Shown: positions 1-8,779 of the stretch, in pieces
Layout: each line of letters begins with the position of its first letter
How positions within the stretch are numbered: position 1 is the stretch's first letter
Source of the DNA: Paraburkholderia diazotrophica
GTDB taxonomy: Bacteria > Pseudomonadota > Gammaproteobacteria > Burkholderiales > Burkholderiaceae
Assembly (NCBI RefSeq): GCF_900108945.1
Contig: NZ_FNYE01000015.1
Span: forward strand, 62,001 to 126,000
Reading direction: 5' to 3'
Length of the DNA: 64,000 bases
The notes under the pieces: generated by a model
Database searches by the model: none
Told to the model about the DNA's origin: nothing
Seen by the model: the letters and a program-made list of their open reading frames with translations, nothing else
Translations under genes and position numbers: made by a program

Positions 1-344
1 AGGATGGCTACGAGCATCATCTGCGCAGGCTGCGCAAGGGCTTTGCGCAGCGCGCGCGGCTGATGACGGCGATGGTCACGCGTTTCTTTCCCGAAGGCAC
101 GCGCGTGTCGCATCCGATGGGCGGCTACGTGCTGTGGGTCGAACTGCCGCGCGGCGTCGATTCGATGCAGCTGTACAAGCTCGCGCTGGAGCACGGCATC
201 ACGGTCGGTCCGGGCTATATGTTCTCGACGACGAACGGGTACAGTCATTGCATCCGTTTGAATTACAGTTACGCATGGTCGCCGGAAATCGAACGCGCGC
301 TGGCGACGATCGGCAAGCTGGCGGCGGCGAGCTTGCGGCAATGA
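1..344 (+). CDS. MocR-type regulator / PLP aminotransferase fold, C-terminal end only
   Basis: The reading frame is open from the left edge of the window (first full codon at 3) to a stop at 342-344, so only about the last 113 residues are present. They include the motif MGGYVLWVELP followed by GITVGPGYMFS, which is typical of the C-terminal subdomain of class-I aminotransferases fused to GntR-type DNA-binding domains (the MocR/PdxR group). The missing N-terminal part would carry the winged helix and the PLP lysine. The small winged-helix gene at 391 follows after 46 bp on the same strand. A free-standing aminotransferase of the same fold is the alternative. Confidence 0.75.
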   Translation, partial: DGYEHHLRRLRKGFAQRARLMTAMVTRFFPEGTRVSHPMGGYVLWVELPRGVDSMQLYKLALEHGITVGPGYMFSTTNGYSHCIRLNYSYAWSPEIERALATIGKLAAASLRQ

Positions 345-390
345 GTCATGGACCACGGATGGGCCGCAGACAGACCAGAGGAGATTCGAC

Positions 391-705
391 TTGAACCCGA
401 ATGACCCGGCACACGACAAGCACTGCGACGACACCGACGGGGACGGCGAACTCGATCCCGTCGTCGAGCAGTTGCTGATGCTGCTGTGGGAAGCGGCGCG
501 CGAATCGTCGGCCAAATCGTGGTCGCTCGCGAAGCTCAGCAAGCGCGCCGATCTGCCGATGAGCACGCTGCGGCGCTATCTGACGCAATTGCAGTCGGCG
601 GGCGTCGTGCGCGTGCAGATGGACGAGGAAGGGTACGGCTCGGCGGCGCTGACGGCCGAGGGGCTCGAACTCTGCGAGGCGCTGTTCGGCGAGCCGCGAA
701 TGTGA
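391..705 (+). CDS. Small winged-helix DNA-binding protein
   Basis: A 104-residue protein starting with TTG; a GAGGAG ribosome site lies just upstream (about 379-384). Residues 1-20 are acidic and probably disordered. Residues about 45-100 form a winged helix: SLAKLSKRADLPMSTLRRYL is a clear helix-turn-helix, followed by QSAGVVRV and a wing ending in ALTAEGLELCEALFG, as in MarR/ArsR-like regulators. There are no metal-binding cysteines. It is probably a local transcription factor, perhaps co-transcribed with the MocR-type gene before it. The target is unknown. Confidence 0.7.
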   Translation: MNPNDPAHDKHCDDTDGDGELDPVVEQLLMLLWEAARESSAKSWSLAKLSKRADLPMSTLRRYLTQLQSAGVVRVQMDEEGYGSAALTAEGLELCEALFGEPRM

Positions 706-756
706 GCCATGAAAGCGAACCGCAGATGCGGGCCGTGAACAACGAAAGCGTCGCGC

Positions 757-1911
757 TCAGGGCGTGGCTTCTTCGGATTGCGGCAGAAAAGAGAAGCGGC
801 TGGCGGCGAGCATCACGCACGTGAGAATCGCGATGCCGATCAGGATGCCCGAGAGCCGCAGCAGCGCGGGATGCGGATCGGCGGACCACGCGCGATCCTG
901 CACGAAGACCATGATGAACGCGATCGTGAACTGCCGGCCGATGTAGCTTGCGCCCTGTTTGCCCGTCTGCACGTGACAGCCAGCCCACACGCCCGCCGCC
1001 AGCGCGAGCAGGCACGGCACGATCTGGCCGTGCATCAGCGGAAGCAACGCGATGCCGACCGCGCCCGCGATCAGGCAGCCGGCCACGCGTTGCACCATCT
1101 TGTCGGCGACGGGCTTTTGCGAGCGCACGACGAGCGACGATGGCGGCAGGATCAGCACTGCGATGGCCGTCACGAGCGCCTGCGCGAAGCCCGGCAGCGC
1201 GAGCGCATAGGTGAGCGCGGCGAGGATCGACACGGTGATGCCGGCCTGCACGGCGAGCACGATGCGCGCGTGGCGCAGCGTTTCGAACGTCGGACGTTCC
1301 GCGTCGGCGGATGCCGCGGCGGCCGCCGCTGCTTTCGATGCGGGACGGCGTCGCTCATACCAGCGGATGCCGAGATGGAACACGCCCGACACGACGAGGC
1401 ACGCGAAAGTGCCGACGCATACTTCGGCGACGCGCAGCATCGCGAACGACGCGGTCGGGCCGAACCTGAGCAGTTCATGCGCCTGATACAGGACCATCAC
1501 GGACGTGACGCCGCCGAGCACCCACGCATATGACGCCGACGAGCCGTTCGCGCGATACACGCACACGCCGCCGATCACGCCCAGCACGGGAACGAAGAGC
1601 CACGGACGATCGCCGATGATGGACCCCGCGAGCACGGCGAACACGGCGCCGACTATCGTGCCGAGCACGCGATGCAGCGCGCGTTCGGCCGACGCAGAGA
1701 AGCGCGTCTGCATGACGGCGAATCCGCTGATCGCGGCCCACCACGTGTTCGGCAGATCCAGCAAATGCGCGAGCGCCACCGACAGCACGACCGAGATCAT
1801 CGCCTCGATGCCGAACAGCGCGCGTTCGGGCGAGGGCTTCCAGGCCTTCAGTTCGCGGCCGAGCGCGAGCAGCGCGTCGCGGCCCGTTTGCTTGAACATA
1901 TGGGCGCGCAT
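757..1911 (-). CDS. FUSC-family inner-membrane protein (aromatic acid exporter-like)
   Basis: A 384-residue membrane protein with two blocks of hydrophobic helices (about residues 30-185 and 220-375) separated by a soluble, alanine-rich linker (ERRRPASKAAAAAAASADAERP). This duplicated layout is that of fusaric-acid-resistance/AaeB-like proteins, which export aromatic acids, usually with a periplasmic adaptor partner; none is adjacent here. The protein is shorter than the ~650-residue AaeB type and matches the compact FUSC subgroup. The start at 1911 has no strong ribosome site; Met5 (1899) is an alternative. It lies upstream of, and in the same direction as, nothing obvious; the LysE gene precedes it by 28 bp on the same strand and may form an operon with it. 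Confidence 0.8.
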   Translation of the reverse strand: MRAHMFKQTGRDALLALGRELKAWKPSPERALFGIEAMISVVLSVALAHLLDLPNTWWAAISGFAVMQTRFSASAERALHRVLGTIVGAVFAVLAGSIIGDRPWLFVPVLGVIGGVCVYRANGSSASYAWVLGGVTSVMVLYQAHELLRFGPTASFAMLRVAEVCVGTFACLVVSGVFHLGIRWYERRRPASKAAAAAAASADAERPTFETLRHARIVLAVQAGITVSILAALTYALALPGFAQALVTAIAVLILPPSSLVVRSQKPVADKMVQRVAGCLIAGAVGIALLPLMHGQIVPCLLALAAGVWAGCHVQTGKQGASYIGRQFTIAFIMVFVQDRAWSADPHPALLRLSGILIGIAILTCVMLAASRFSFLPQSEEATP

Positions 1912-1939
1912 GCGCGGGCTCGGTCGAGAAGAAAGAAAA

Positions 1940-2551
1940 TCAGCGGGTCGCGATTGCGGCCGCCGCGCCCGCCATCATCGTCGCGCTGGCGCGGTTCGCG
2001 ATCTTCACGGCGCGGCGGCTCGTCAGCAGCGTGCGTGCCTTGACGGCGAGCAGCGCCCAGACGAAGTCGACCGTCATCAGCACGGCGAGCATCGTCAGCG
2101 TCAGTTCGAGCCACGCGAGCGTGCCGACGCGCGACAGGTCGATGATGGTCGGCAGGAGCGCGAGGTAGAACACCATGATTTTCGGGTTGCCGAGCGTGAC
2201 CATCATGCCCGCGACGAACATGCGCCACGGCGACTGGCCGCTCGGCAGCGTGCTTTCGTGCACGTCCGTGGGCGCGAGCCACATCTTCCACGCGAGAAAC
2301 AGCAGATAGGCGACGCCGGCGAACTTCAGCACGATGAACACGAGCGCGAACGTGCGCGCGACGACGGCGAGCCCGGCCACAGCGCAGCTGAGCCATAGCG
2401 CTTCGCCGAGCCACATCGCGGCGAGAAAAGGCAGCACGTCGCGCAAGCCGTTGGTGAGCACGCGCGCGACGAGCGCCGCGATACTCGGACCGGGAGAGCC
2501 CGCCGCGACGATCAGCGCGAGCGCAAAGACGAGAAGACCTGAAAGTGCCAT
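1940..2551 (-). CDS. LysE/RhtB-family amino-acid exporter
   Basis: A 203-residue inner-membrane protein with about six hydrophobic helices. The N-terminal segment ALALIVAAGSPGPSIAALVARV carries the PGP motif characteristic of LysE/RhtB exporters, and TLGNPKIMVFYLALLP is the second signature of the family. Length is normal (about 200-210 residues). The start is set at the ATG at 2549-2551 directly in front of the first membrane helix; the frame stays open further upstream but without membrane-protein character. It reads divergently from the GNAT gene and towards the FUSC gene, so it may be the first gene of a two-gene export operon. The substrate cannot be told from sequence. Confidence 0.88.
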   Translation of the reverse strand: MALSGLLVFALALIVAAGSPGPSIAALVARVLTNGLRDVLPFLAAMWLGEALWLSCAVAGLAVVARTFALVFIVLKFAGVAYLLFLAWKMWLAPTDVHESTLPSGQSPWRMFVAGMMVTLGNPKIMVFYLALLPTIIDLSRVGTLAWLELTLTMLAVLMTVDFVWALLAVKARTLLTSRRAVKIANRASATMMAGAAAAIATR

Positions 2552-2676
2552 TGAGCGACTCCTGACATGCGTGCTGTCGTGCTGGGCATTATATCGGCGT
2601 GACGGGTGGGTTGTTTCGCGAGGGTCGGTGATGTCAATATGTCCGCTCGTACGCAACCGTTCACTGCAACCGCCGT

Positions 2677-3225
2677 ATGCAACCCCATAGCCCGATGCAA
2701 GCGCCCGCTGTCCATTACAGGCCCGCCGTGCCCGACGACGTCGCGTCGATTCTCTTCGTCGAATCCGAGGCCGCGCAGCGTTTCGTGAACGTCGGCCTGA
2801 CGGGCATCGCGGCTGCGCGGCCGATGGATGCGCCGTTCGTGCTGAAAAAGGTGCGTGCCGCCGAGGTGATCGTCGCGGAATGCGGCGGCGCGTGTGTCGG
2901 CTTCGTGATGTTCGCGATGCTGCGCACGCGCATTTACGTCGAAGCGCTCGACGTGCTGCCCGAGCATGCGGGGCGGCGCATCGGCGCGGCCCTGCTCGAT
3001 CACGTCGATGCGCGCGCACGCGAGCGGGGCGCGACGCAAGTTGTACTGTCGACGTTTCGCGATGTGCCCTGGAATGCGCCGTACTATGGGCGGCTCGGTT
3101 TCAGCGTACTCGAGGACCACGAACTCGATGTGGCGTTGAAGCGTATCCGCGCGCTGCGGATTGCGCGCGGCGTCGATGAAACGAAGCGCGTGTTCATGCG
3201 TCGCGCTGTGAAGGCTGTCGACTGA
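2677..3225 (+). CDS. GNAT-family N-acetyltransferase
   Basis: A protein of up to 182 residues with a full GNAT fold. The beta4 strand IYVEALDVLPEHAGRRIGAALL contains the acetyl-CoA-binding Q/R-x-x-G-x-G/A loop in the form GRRIGAA, and NAPYYGRLGFSVL is the usual C-terminal motif, with the tyrosine often acting as general acid. The start at 2677 or at Met7 (2695, in front of the conserved core) cannot be separated. It probably acetylates a small amine or amino acid; the substrate is unknown. It stands alone, divergent from the LysE gene. Confidence 0.85.
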   Translation: MQPHSPMQAPAVHYRPAVPDDVASILFVESEAAQRFVNVGLTGIAAARPMDAPFVLKKVRAAEVIVAECGGACVGFVMFAMLRTRIYVEALDVLPEHAGRRIGAALLDHVDARARERGATQVVLSTFRDVPWNAPYYGRLGFSVLEDHELDVALKRIRALRIARGVDETKRVFMRRAVKAVD

Positions 3226-3232
3226 TGCACGA

Positions 3233-3271
3233 TATAAAAAAACAAACGCGGCCGGAACAGTTCCGGCCGCG
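3233..3271 (-). terminator. Intrinsic terminator of the nemA-like gene
   Basis: An 11-bp perfect inverted repeat (CGCGGCCGGAA at 3247-3257, TTCCGGCCGCG at 3261-3271) with a 3-nt loop. On the minus strand it is followed by a T-rich run (complement of 3233-3246), so it terminates transcription of the minus-strand gene ending at 3316. It also lies 20 bp past the GNAT stop and could block read-through from that side. Confidence 0.85.
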
Positions 3272-3315
3272 TCGTCGTGCTACCCGCTATTGCGCTTGCG
3301 CGTGCAACTGAAGCA

Positions 3316-4377
3316 TCAGTTCACCGCTTCCAGCGCCGGATAGTCGGTGTAGCCCGTTTCGCCTTCCGCATAGAAGGTCGCGGGGACCGGCTCGTTGAGC
3401 GGCGCATCCAGTTCGAAGCGGCGCACGAGATCGGGATTCGCGATGTACAGCTTGCCCCACGCGACGGCATCTGCGTCTCCTGCGTCCAGCAGCTTTTGCG
3501 CGCTGTCCTTCGTGAAGCTTTCGTTCGCGATATAGACGCCGCCGAATGCCTTCTTCAGTTGCGGGCCGAGTCGATCGTCGCCGACCGCTTCACGCGCGGC
3601 GATGAACGCGATCTTGCGCTTGCCGAGTTCGCGCGCGACATAGCCGAACGTCGCGGCCGGGTCGGAGTCGCCCATCGTGTGCGCGTCGCCGCGCGGCGCG
3701 AGGTGCACGCCGACGCGACCCGCGCCCCATACGTCGATACACGCGTCCGTCACTTCGAGCAGCAGGCGCGCGCGGTTTTCGACCGGGCCGCCGTAGGCGT
3801 CGGTGCGCTTGTTGGTGCTGTCCTGCAGGAACTGGTCGAGCAGATAGCCGTTCGCGCCGTGTACTTCGACGCCGTCGAAGCCCGCTTTCTTCGCGTTCTC
3901 CGCGCCCTTGCGATAGGCGGCGACGATGCCCGGAATCTCCGAGATGTCGAGCGCACGCGGCGTCACGAAAGGACGCTGCGGACGCACGAGGCTCACGTGT
4001 CCTTGCGGTGCAATCGCGCTCGGCGCGACGGGGAGTTCACCGTCGAGGAAGATCGGGTCCGACACGCGGCCCACGTGCCACAGTTGCAGGAAGATCTTGC
4101 CTCCCGCCTGGTGGACGGCGTCCGTCACGAGCTTCCAGCCTTCCACCTGTTCGTCCGACCAGATGCCGGGCGTGTCCGCGTAACCGAGACCTTGCGGCGT
4201 CACGGACGTTGCCTCGGAGAGGATCAGCCCGGCGCTCGCGCGCTCGGCATAGTACCTTGCCATCAGCGCATTCGGCACGCGTACCTTGCCGGCGCGCTGG
4301 CGCGTGAGCGGCGCCATCACGATGCGGTTTTTCAGTGTCAGGTCGCCAATCTGGAGCGGGTCGAAAAGAGTCGGCAT
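3316..4377 (-). CDS. nemA: Old yellow enzyme family ene-reductase (N-ethylmaleimide reductase-like)
   Basis: A 353-residue flavoprotein of the Old Yellow Enzyme family, which uses FMN and NADPH to reduce activated C=C bonds in enals, enones, maleimides and nitro-compounds. Visible hallmarks are APLTR (Thr25, FMN O4 contact), H173-x-x-N176 in VEVHGANGYLLDQF (substrate-binding His/Asn pair) and the loop DAYGGPVENR. The start at 4377 is chosen because AAGGA lies eight bases upstream and MPTLFDPL is the canonical N-terminus. An ArsR-type gene lies 96 bp upstream on the same strand and probably controls it; E. coli nemA is instead controlled by the TetR-type NemR. A strong terminator follows at 3233-3271. 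Confidence 0.93.
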   Translation of the reverse strand: MPTLFDPLQIGDLTLKNRIVMAPLTRQRAGKVRVPNALMARYYAERASAGLILSEATSVTPQGLGYADTPGIWSDEQVEGWKLVTDAVHQAGGKIFLQLWHVGRVSDPIFLDGELPVAPSAIAPQGHVSLVRPQRPFVTPRALDISEIPGIVAAYRKGAENAKKAGFDGVEVHGANGYLLDQFLQDSTNKRTDAYGGPVENRARLLLEVTDACIDVWGAGRVGVHLAPRGDAHTMGDSDPAATFGYVARELGKRKIAFIAAREAVGDDRLGPQLKKAFGGVYIANESFTKDSAQKLLDAGDADAVAWGKLYIANPDLVRRFELDAPLNEPVPATFYAEGETGYTDYPALEAVN

Positions 4378-4473
4378 AACGTCCAATCCTTGCGGGCATA
4401 GAGCCCGTGTGTATGTATCGAAACTGCATTCGGGGAAAAAGCGCGGATGCGTGCGAAGACGCATCTGCGCCCG

Positions 4474-4797
4474 TCAGAGATCTGTGTTCATGTGCGCGAG
4501 AAATGCCGCGATGACGGCTTCGTTGCGCTTGAAGAAAACCCATTGGCCCACGCGTTTCGACGTTATGAGCCCGGCGCGCTGCAACGCGGCGAGATGCGCC
4601 GATGTGGTCGACTGCGACAAGGCGCAGCACGCGTCGAACTGGCCTGCGCAAACGCCGTGTTCATACGAGAGCTCCTGATCCGGAAAGTACTTCTCCGGTT
4701 CGCGCAGCTTCGCAAGAATCGCGCGGCGCGCCGGGTTCGCCAGCGCCTTGTGGATCGCGTCGATGTCGATAGTCTTCGGGTTAGGCTTCGTGCTCAT
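4474..4797 (-). CDS. ArsR-family repressor upstream of nemA
   Basis: A 107-residue winged-helix protein (start at MSTKPNPK, 4797). IHKALANPARRAILAKL is the classic ArsR N-terminal helix, and LSQSTTSAHLAALQRAGLI is the recognition helix region. Three cysteines (C50, C57, C58) sit in the loop just before the recognition helix, in the segment GVCAGQFDACCALSQS. This is not the ELCVCD metal site of ArsR, so thiol-based sensing of electrophiles would fit a regulator of an ene-reductase, but that is inference. It precedes nemA in the same direction, and a palindrome at 4883-4902 in its promoter is the probable operator. A paralogue without the cysteine cluster lies at 26902. Confidence 0.85.
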   Translation of the reverse strand: MSTKPNPKTIDIDAIHKALANPARRAILAKLREPEKYFPDQELSYEHGVCAGQFDACCALSQSTTSAHLAALQRAGLITSKRVGQWVFFKRNEAVIAAFLAHMNTDL

Positions 4798-4882
4798 GAA
4801 ACAGATGACAAACAAGACGACAAACGGCGAGCAGACTCTTTAGCCGGGAAGTCGGCATCTGCATCGCTATGGACCGAATCTT

Positions 4883-4902
4883 ATATCGTGTTTTTGCGAT
4901 AT
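4883..4902 (-). promoter_or_regulatory. Candidate ArsR operator in the arsR-nemA promoter
   Basis: A perfect inverted repeat ATATCG-N8-CGATAT, 85 bp upstream of the ArsR start. On the minus strand it sits between a possible -35 (TTGCCC, 4905-4910) and a possible -10 (TATAAG, 4880-4885), separated by 19 bp, which is where an autoregulating repressor would bind. Confidence 0.5.
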
Positions 4903-4946
4903 GCGGGCAAGGCCCTAGGCTCAATGGGGGTGATAGGTCTCGACGT

Positions 4947-5007
4947 ACAAAAAGGTCCGCACTTTTCAGTGCGGCGCAAAAACACACAAAAAGGTCCGCA
5001 TTTTTCA
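4947..5007. repeat. Two 22-bp direct repeats, possibly from an IS21-type end
   Basis: ACAAAAAGGTCCGCA plus seven more bases occurs at 4947-4968 and again at 4986-5007 with 21 of 22 bases identical and a 39-bp period. The first copy also contains a hairpin (CCGCAC, then TTTTCA, then GTGCGG). Multiple short terminal repeats near one end are a habit of IS21-family elements, but no istA or istB is present, so the link is only a suggestion. The surrounding 4.9-5.3 kb is AT-richer than the rest of the window. Confidence 0.5.
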
Positions 5008-5630
5008 TTTCGAATCATGAAAATAGCCATAAATCATTGTTTCAATGTGGACATTTTTGCGACTCGATTGCTGTGCCGCGGGCTCGGATCGGGCCCCGAA
5101 AAGATTGACTTCCACGGGGTAGATAGTATGGACTCCAAAGGTAAAGGAGTACGCCCGCCGCTCGTCGCAAGAATTATTAAACAATAATTTTGAAGTCCTT
5201 ATTACTTAGTCAAGAAATGCACGCGTGTTACCTACTCACGGATTGATGACAATGGATGTTGAGCTTTAGATTGCATAGTCAAGTTATGCAGCAAGACCCT
5301 GCTGTTGAAAAACGAAAGGTTATCTTAATGGCTTGCTTTGCAAACACAATTTCCAGGAAACTTCGAGGTCTTTGTGGAGATGACGGCACCAGGCGCGGTT
5401 CGATAGCACCGCATGGTGCAGCTGTTCTGTTGGCTATGGCTGGGACATCAGGCCGTTCGATGAGGGCGTGGCATGGGTCGTCGTTAGTTACGGCGCGGGA
5501 GGCGGGACCAGTCAACGAAGTTTTGAAGTGGGTCTGCAGGTGATCGGACATCGCTCCCGCCGGCGGGCCATCGCTCCATACGTTCGCACCTGAGCGACCA
5601 TCGTCACCGGCGCATGGTCCAAACCGGCGG

Positions 5631-6040
5631 TCAGCCAACATCATCAAGATCGCCGGGTCGAATGGCTTGCTGATCAGATGGCAGGCCTGCGGGCCCACTG
5701 TGAATCACATCGAATCCGCAAGCCTGAAAGTATCGGGCGCCGTGCCGGTCCATTTCTGCCGAAAACCAGGGCGGGCTGACCAATGCGAGCTTTGTTGCAT
5801 TGAGGACTTCCAGGGCGGCGACCGCGGCCGCACTGGAAATAACGATTGGAATGCCCGTGTGCGGGTCTCGAGACGCTTTTTCAGCATCGCGTCATCGGCG
5901 CGGCCGCGAACGTAGCTACTACTAGTGAACGCGTAGACGATCGCATCGAGAGGCGCTGAGGCGAGCAGCTCAGCCGCATCATCGATAAGCGGCGGCTCGG
6001 CGAAGGCACGTACAGGATCGTCGGCAATTGTCGTGTCCCA
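5631..6040 (-). pseudogene. Frameshifted maleate isomerase / Asp-Glu racemase family relic
   Basis: Reading the minus strand from 6040, one frame gives DDPVRAFAEPPLIDDAAELL and then APLDAIVYAFTSSSYVRG, followed by DDAMLKKRLETRT. Near 5855-5862 one base is missing and the match continues in another frame as GIPIVISSAAAVAALEVL, then NATKLALVSPPWF, then HGARYFQACGFDVI, stopping at 5631. The order of Thr-Ser-rich loop, second-half Rossmann strand and ALxxxGxxxVAVxTPY-like stretch is that of maleate cis-trans isomerases and arylmalonate decarboxylases. A stop at 6041-6043 cuts off the N-terminus, and the C-terminal third is decayed beyond 5631; faint traces may reach 5380. The gene cannot make a working enzyme. 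Confidence 0.65.
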
Positions 6041-6049
6041 TCACGCCGC

Positions 6050-6391
6050 CAGGCTTATAGACTTGCAAGGGAACCCGCGCGGCGTGAAAATCTTTGCCAC
6101 AGCCGCAACGTGATGTCCGAAGCGGACTCATCGGAGGTTGTTCGCATCAGGACATGACGTCGGCTGCATTCAAAACGTTTGAGCTTCCTTTTAGTATCCG
6201 TTGCGAACTCTCCACTGTCATTCATATCCCAGGGCGGCACGAGAGGGCATTGGGCCCCTCTGCGTTAACCCCAGCCTTCAGTGTCAACCGTATTTGCCGA
6301 CATAGCCGGATGCAGCCATATGCAATACGCCTGGTTGCACGGGCGGCGGCATGACACATCACAAACCAACGATGCGTGAATGAGGTATGAC
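6050..6391. other. No gene seen between the relic and the chemotaxis receptor
   Basis: No frame here has protein-like composition. The stretch holds the promoter of the chemotaxis gene at its right end, but no clear -35/-10 pair could be fixed by eye. Confidence 0.5.
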
Positions 6392-7954
6392 ATGAGCTGG
6401 TTTTACGGACTTACTGTGGCGAAGCGCCTCACCATTCTCATTGTGAGCGCGGCGGTTGGTCTTGCGTTTATCACGGCGGTGGCGTTTTACGAAATAAGGC
6501 AGGTCTACGACTCTGCGACCTATGCAAGCGTGAATACCGTTCCCAGCCTGGTGGTGCTCGACGAAGCGCAGACGAGCTTTGATACCATGCGCGTACTGGT
6601 TTATCAGCAGTTGTTGACCGCAGGCGATACTGAGAAAAAGCAGATCGAGCAAAAGATTGGCGCACAGCATGAGCGGATCATCGATGCGTTGAAACGCTAC
6701 GAACCCCTGACGTCGGACGAAAAGGACCGGTCAATGCTGTCGGCAGATCGGGAACTGCTAACGAGTTTTGAATCGCTGCGTGACAGCGTGCTTGCCCTGT
6801 CACGAACGAATACGTCGGCTGCATTCAGCCAGGCACAGACACAGCTGTTCCCGACTGCGGAAAAGCTCAATGCCGCGATCGTCGCGCACCGCGCCTATAA
6901 CGTTCAGCTCGGGCAGCAGGGCAGCGATATCGCGGCACAAATCGTCAACCACGTCCTCCTGACGATTCTGGTTGCAGCCGGTTTGACGCTAGCGATCGTG
7001 GCTGCTCTCGGCACACTGATTGTGCGCCATCTGCTGCGTGAACTGGGTGGAGAGCCAGCGTACGCGGTCGCAGTTGCGAAGCGGATCGCTGCAGGTGATC
7101 TTGCCACCGCCGTGCGGATCCGGGCTGGCGACGAATCGAGCCTGCTTGCCGCCATCAGCGCGATGCGCGATAACCTCGCCCAGATCGTCGGGCGCGTGCG
7201 CAACGGCACTCAGGCAATCGCCAGCGCGTCGCGCGAGATAGCAGCGGGCAATCTCGACCTCTCCGCTCGCACCGAGGAACAGGCGGCTTCGCTTCAGCAG
7301 ACTGCCGCATCAATGGAGGAGTTGACCACGACTGTGCGGAACAACTCGGACAACGCGACGCACGCCAATCGCCTGGCCTCATCCGCTTCCGACGTCGCAG
7401 CGAAGGGTGGTGATGTCATGTCGCAGGTGATCGGCACGATGCATGAGATCAGCGCATCGTCGAGCAAGGTTGTCGAGATTATCGGGGTTATTGAGGGGAT
7501 TGCGTTTCAAACCAACATTCTCGCGCTGAATGCAGCGGTCGAAGCGGCGAGAGCAGGAGATCAGGGGCGTGGATTTGCCGTGGTCGCATCCGAGGTTCGC
7601 AGTCTTGCACAGCGCAGCGCTTCAGCCGCGAAAGACATCAAGGTGCTGATAATGAACTCGGTCGCACGTGTGGAGTCGGGCAGTCAGCAAGTCGAGATCG
7701 CTGGCACCACGATCGGCGAAGTTGTTACGAATGTCCGGCAGGTGGCAGGGATGATTGCCGAGATCGCCGCGGCTGGTCTGGAACAGGGAACGGGGATCGA
7801 ACAGGTGAACCAGGCAGTGGGACAAATGGATCAGGTCACACAGCAGAATGCTTCGCTTGTCGAAGAGGCGGCCGCCGCAGCGGAAAGCCTGCGGCATCAG
7901 TCACAGGAACTCGAAAATCTGGTGAGTGTATTCAAAATAGCGTCCGCGTTCTGA
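6392..7954 (+). CDS. Methyl-accepting chemotaxis protein
   Basis: A 520-residue receptor. It has a first membrane helix (about residues 8-32), a periplasmic four-helix-bundle sensor of about 150 residues, a second membrane helix (about 185-210, ILVAAGLTLAIVAALGTLI), a HAMP linker, and a long cytoplasmic coiled coil. The signalling tip reads IEGIAFQTNILALNAAVEAA followed by RAGDQGRGFAVVASEVRSLA, the invariant hairpin that contacts CheA and CheW. Methylation helices flank it. There is no C-terminal NWETF-like CheR tether. GAGG at 6382-6385 is well placed for the ATG at 6392; the ATG at 6380 is too close to any ribosome site. No other chemotaxis gene is nearby, so it is an orphan receptor; the ligand is unknown. 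Confidence 0.93.
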   Translation: MSWFYGLTVAKRLTILIVSAAVGLAFITAVAFYEIRQVYDSATYASVNTVPSLVVLDEAQTSFDTMRVLVYQQLLTAGDTEKKQIEQKIGAQHERIIDALKRYEPLTSDEKDRSMLSADRELLTSFESLRDSVLALSRTNTSAAFSQAQTQLFPTAEKLNAAIVAHRAYNVQLGQQGSDIAAQIVNHVLLTILVAAGLTLAIVAALGTLIVRHLLRELGGEPAYAVAVAKRIAAGDLATAVRIRAGDESSLLAAISAMRDNLAQIVGRVRNGTQAIASASREIAAGNLDLSARTEEQAASLQQTAASMEELTTTVRNNSDNATHANRLASSASDVAAKGGDVMSQVIGTMHEISASSSKVVEIIGVIEGIAFQTNILALNAAVEAARAGDQGRGFAVVASEVRSLAQRSASAAKDIKVLIMNSVARVESGSQQVEIAGTTIGEVVTNVRQVAGMIAEIAAAGLEQGTGIEQVNQAVGQMDQVTQQNASLVEEAAAAAESLRHQSQELENLVSVFKIASAF

Positions 7955-8779
7955 CGCCTTTGTTTTTCGACAATATCGTGGAACAAGACCACCGGGTGAT
8001 CAAGCGACGTACCTGATCCATGTTGGGAGTCAAGGTTTTTCGTTGTGCCCGCATCTTGTTGAGCGGCGTTGAACTCATGCATACGACCGCCAAAGGGCAG
8101 ATGAAAAACGCAAGCGAGTGCGCCTGAAAAGTGAGGCGCAGCAGGGAAGATTCACCGATTCGGTGGCGAAACGCTAACAATGTCTGGCTCGTGTCCGTAG
8201 ATCACAGGCATCTGTCCACAGAGCGCGATTTCGATTATGCAATCCGGGCTTACTGAGCGGCCCTTCCATAGTATCTAGTGTGAAAGGTCGACGTAGAGCC
8301 TGTGCATGACGGGTGTCGCACGACTGCGGTGGAAGCGTATATACGCTAGATGGAATCGAAGCTAAGGCCGGTCTAAAGTGATTCGCATCGTCGGATGCAA
8401 GTTGTCAATTCGTTCAGCGCAGCCGACAGATCGCGTCGGCCTTATGGAAAGGTTCGCATAACGCCGATGACTTGCCGTACCGGACACCCAGTTGAACGGC
8501 CGTTGCACGCCCCGACACACAGCCCGATGACGCATCGACGTGAGCGTGATCGCCATGATAACGCGCGCTTATCGCGGCAAGCGCCGGAGGGGCACCGCGA
8601 GCGCGGGAGGGCAGGTCATAGCTGCCGGCTTTTCGGCCTTTGCCGACATTCGGGTGTCGCGTCAGTCCGGCTGATATCAGGAGCTGTGCCGACATTCGCA
8701 CCTGCGGTGGCGGCGAACGTCAGCTGTCGCTGCGAGCGAACCCACACTCTCGAGCCGTTGCCACGTCCGCTCATGGACG
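7955..8779. other. 825-bp stretch without a supported gene
   Basis: No open frame has convincing composition. The right half (about 8600-8760) holds GC-rich, self-similar text around the phrase TGCCGACATTCG, which occurs twice, of the kind often left beside transferred gene blocks. It marks the boundary between the chemotaxis gene and the TetR cluster. Confidence 0.45.

Noticed and set aside
3277..4401. 374-codon open frame on the plus strand opposite nemA
   Set aside because: High-GC antisense shadow: arginine/alanine-rich, no ribosome site, no domain, and the minus strand encodes a clear enzyme.
4447..5187. 246-codon plus-strand frame across arsR and the repeats
   Set aside because: Its first half mirrors arsR, and its second half runs through the direct repeats without protein character.
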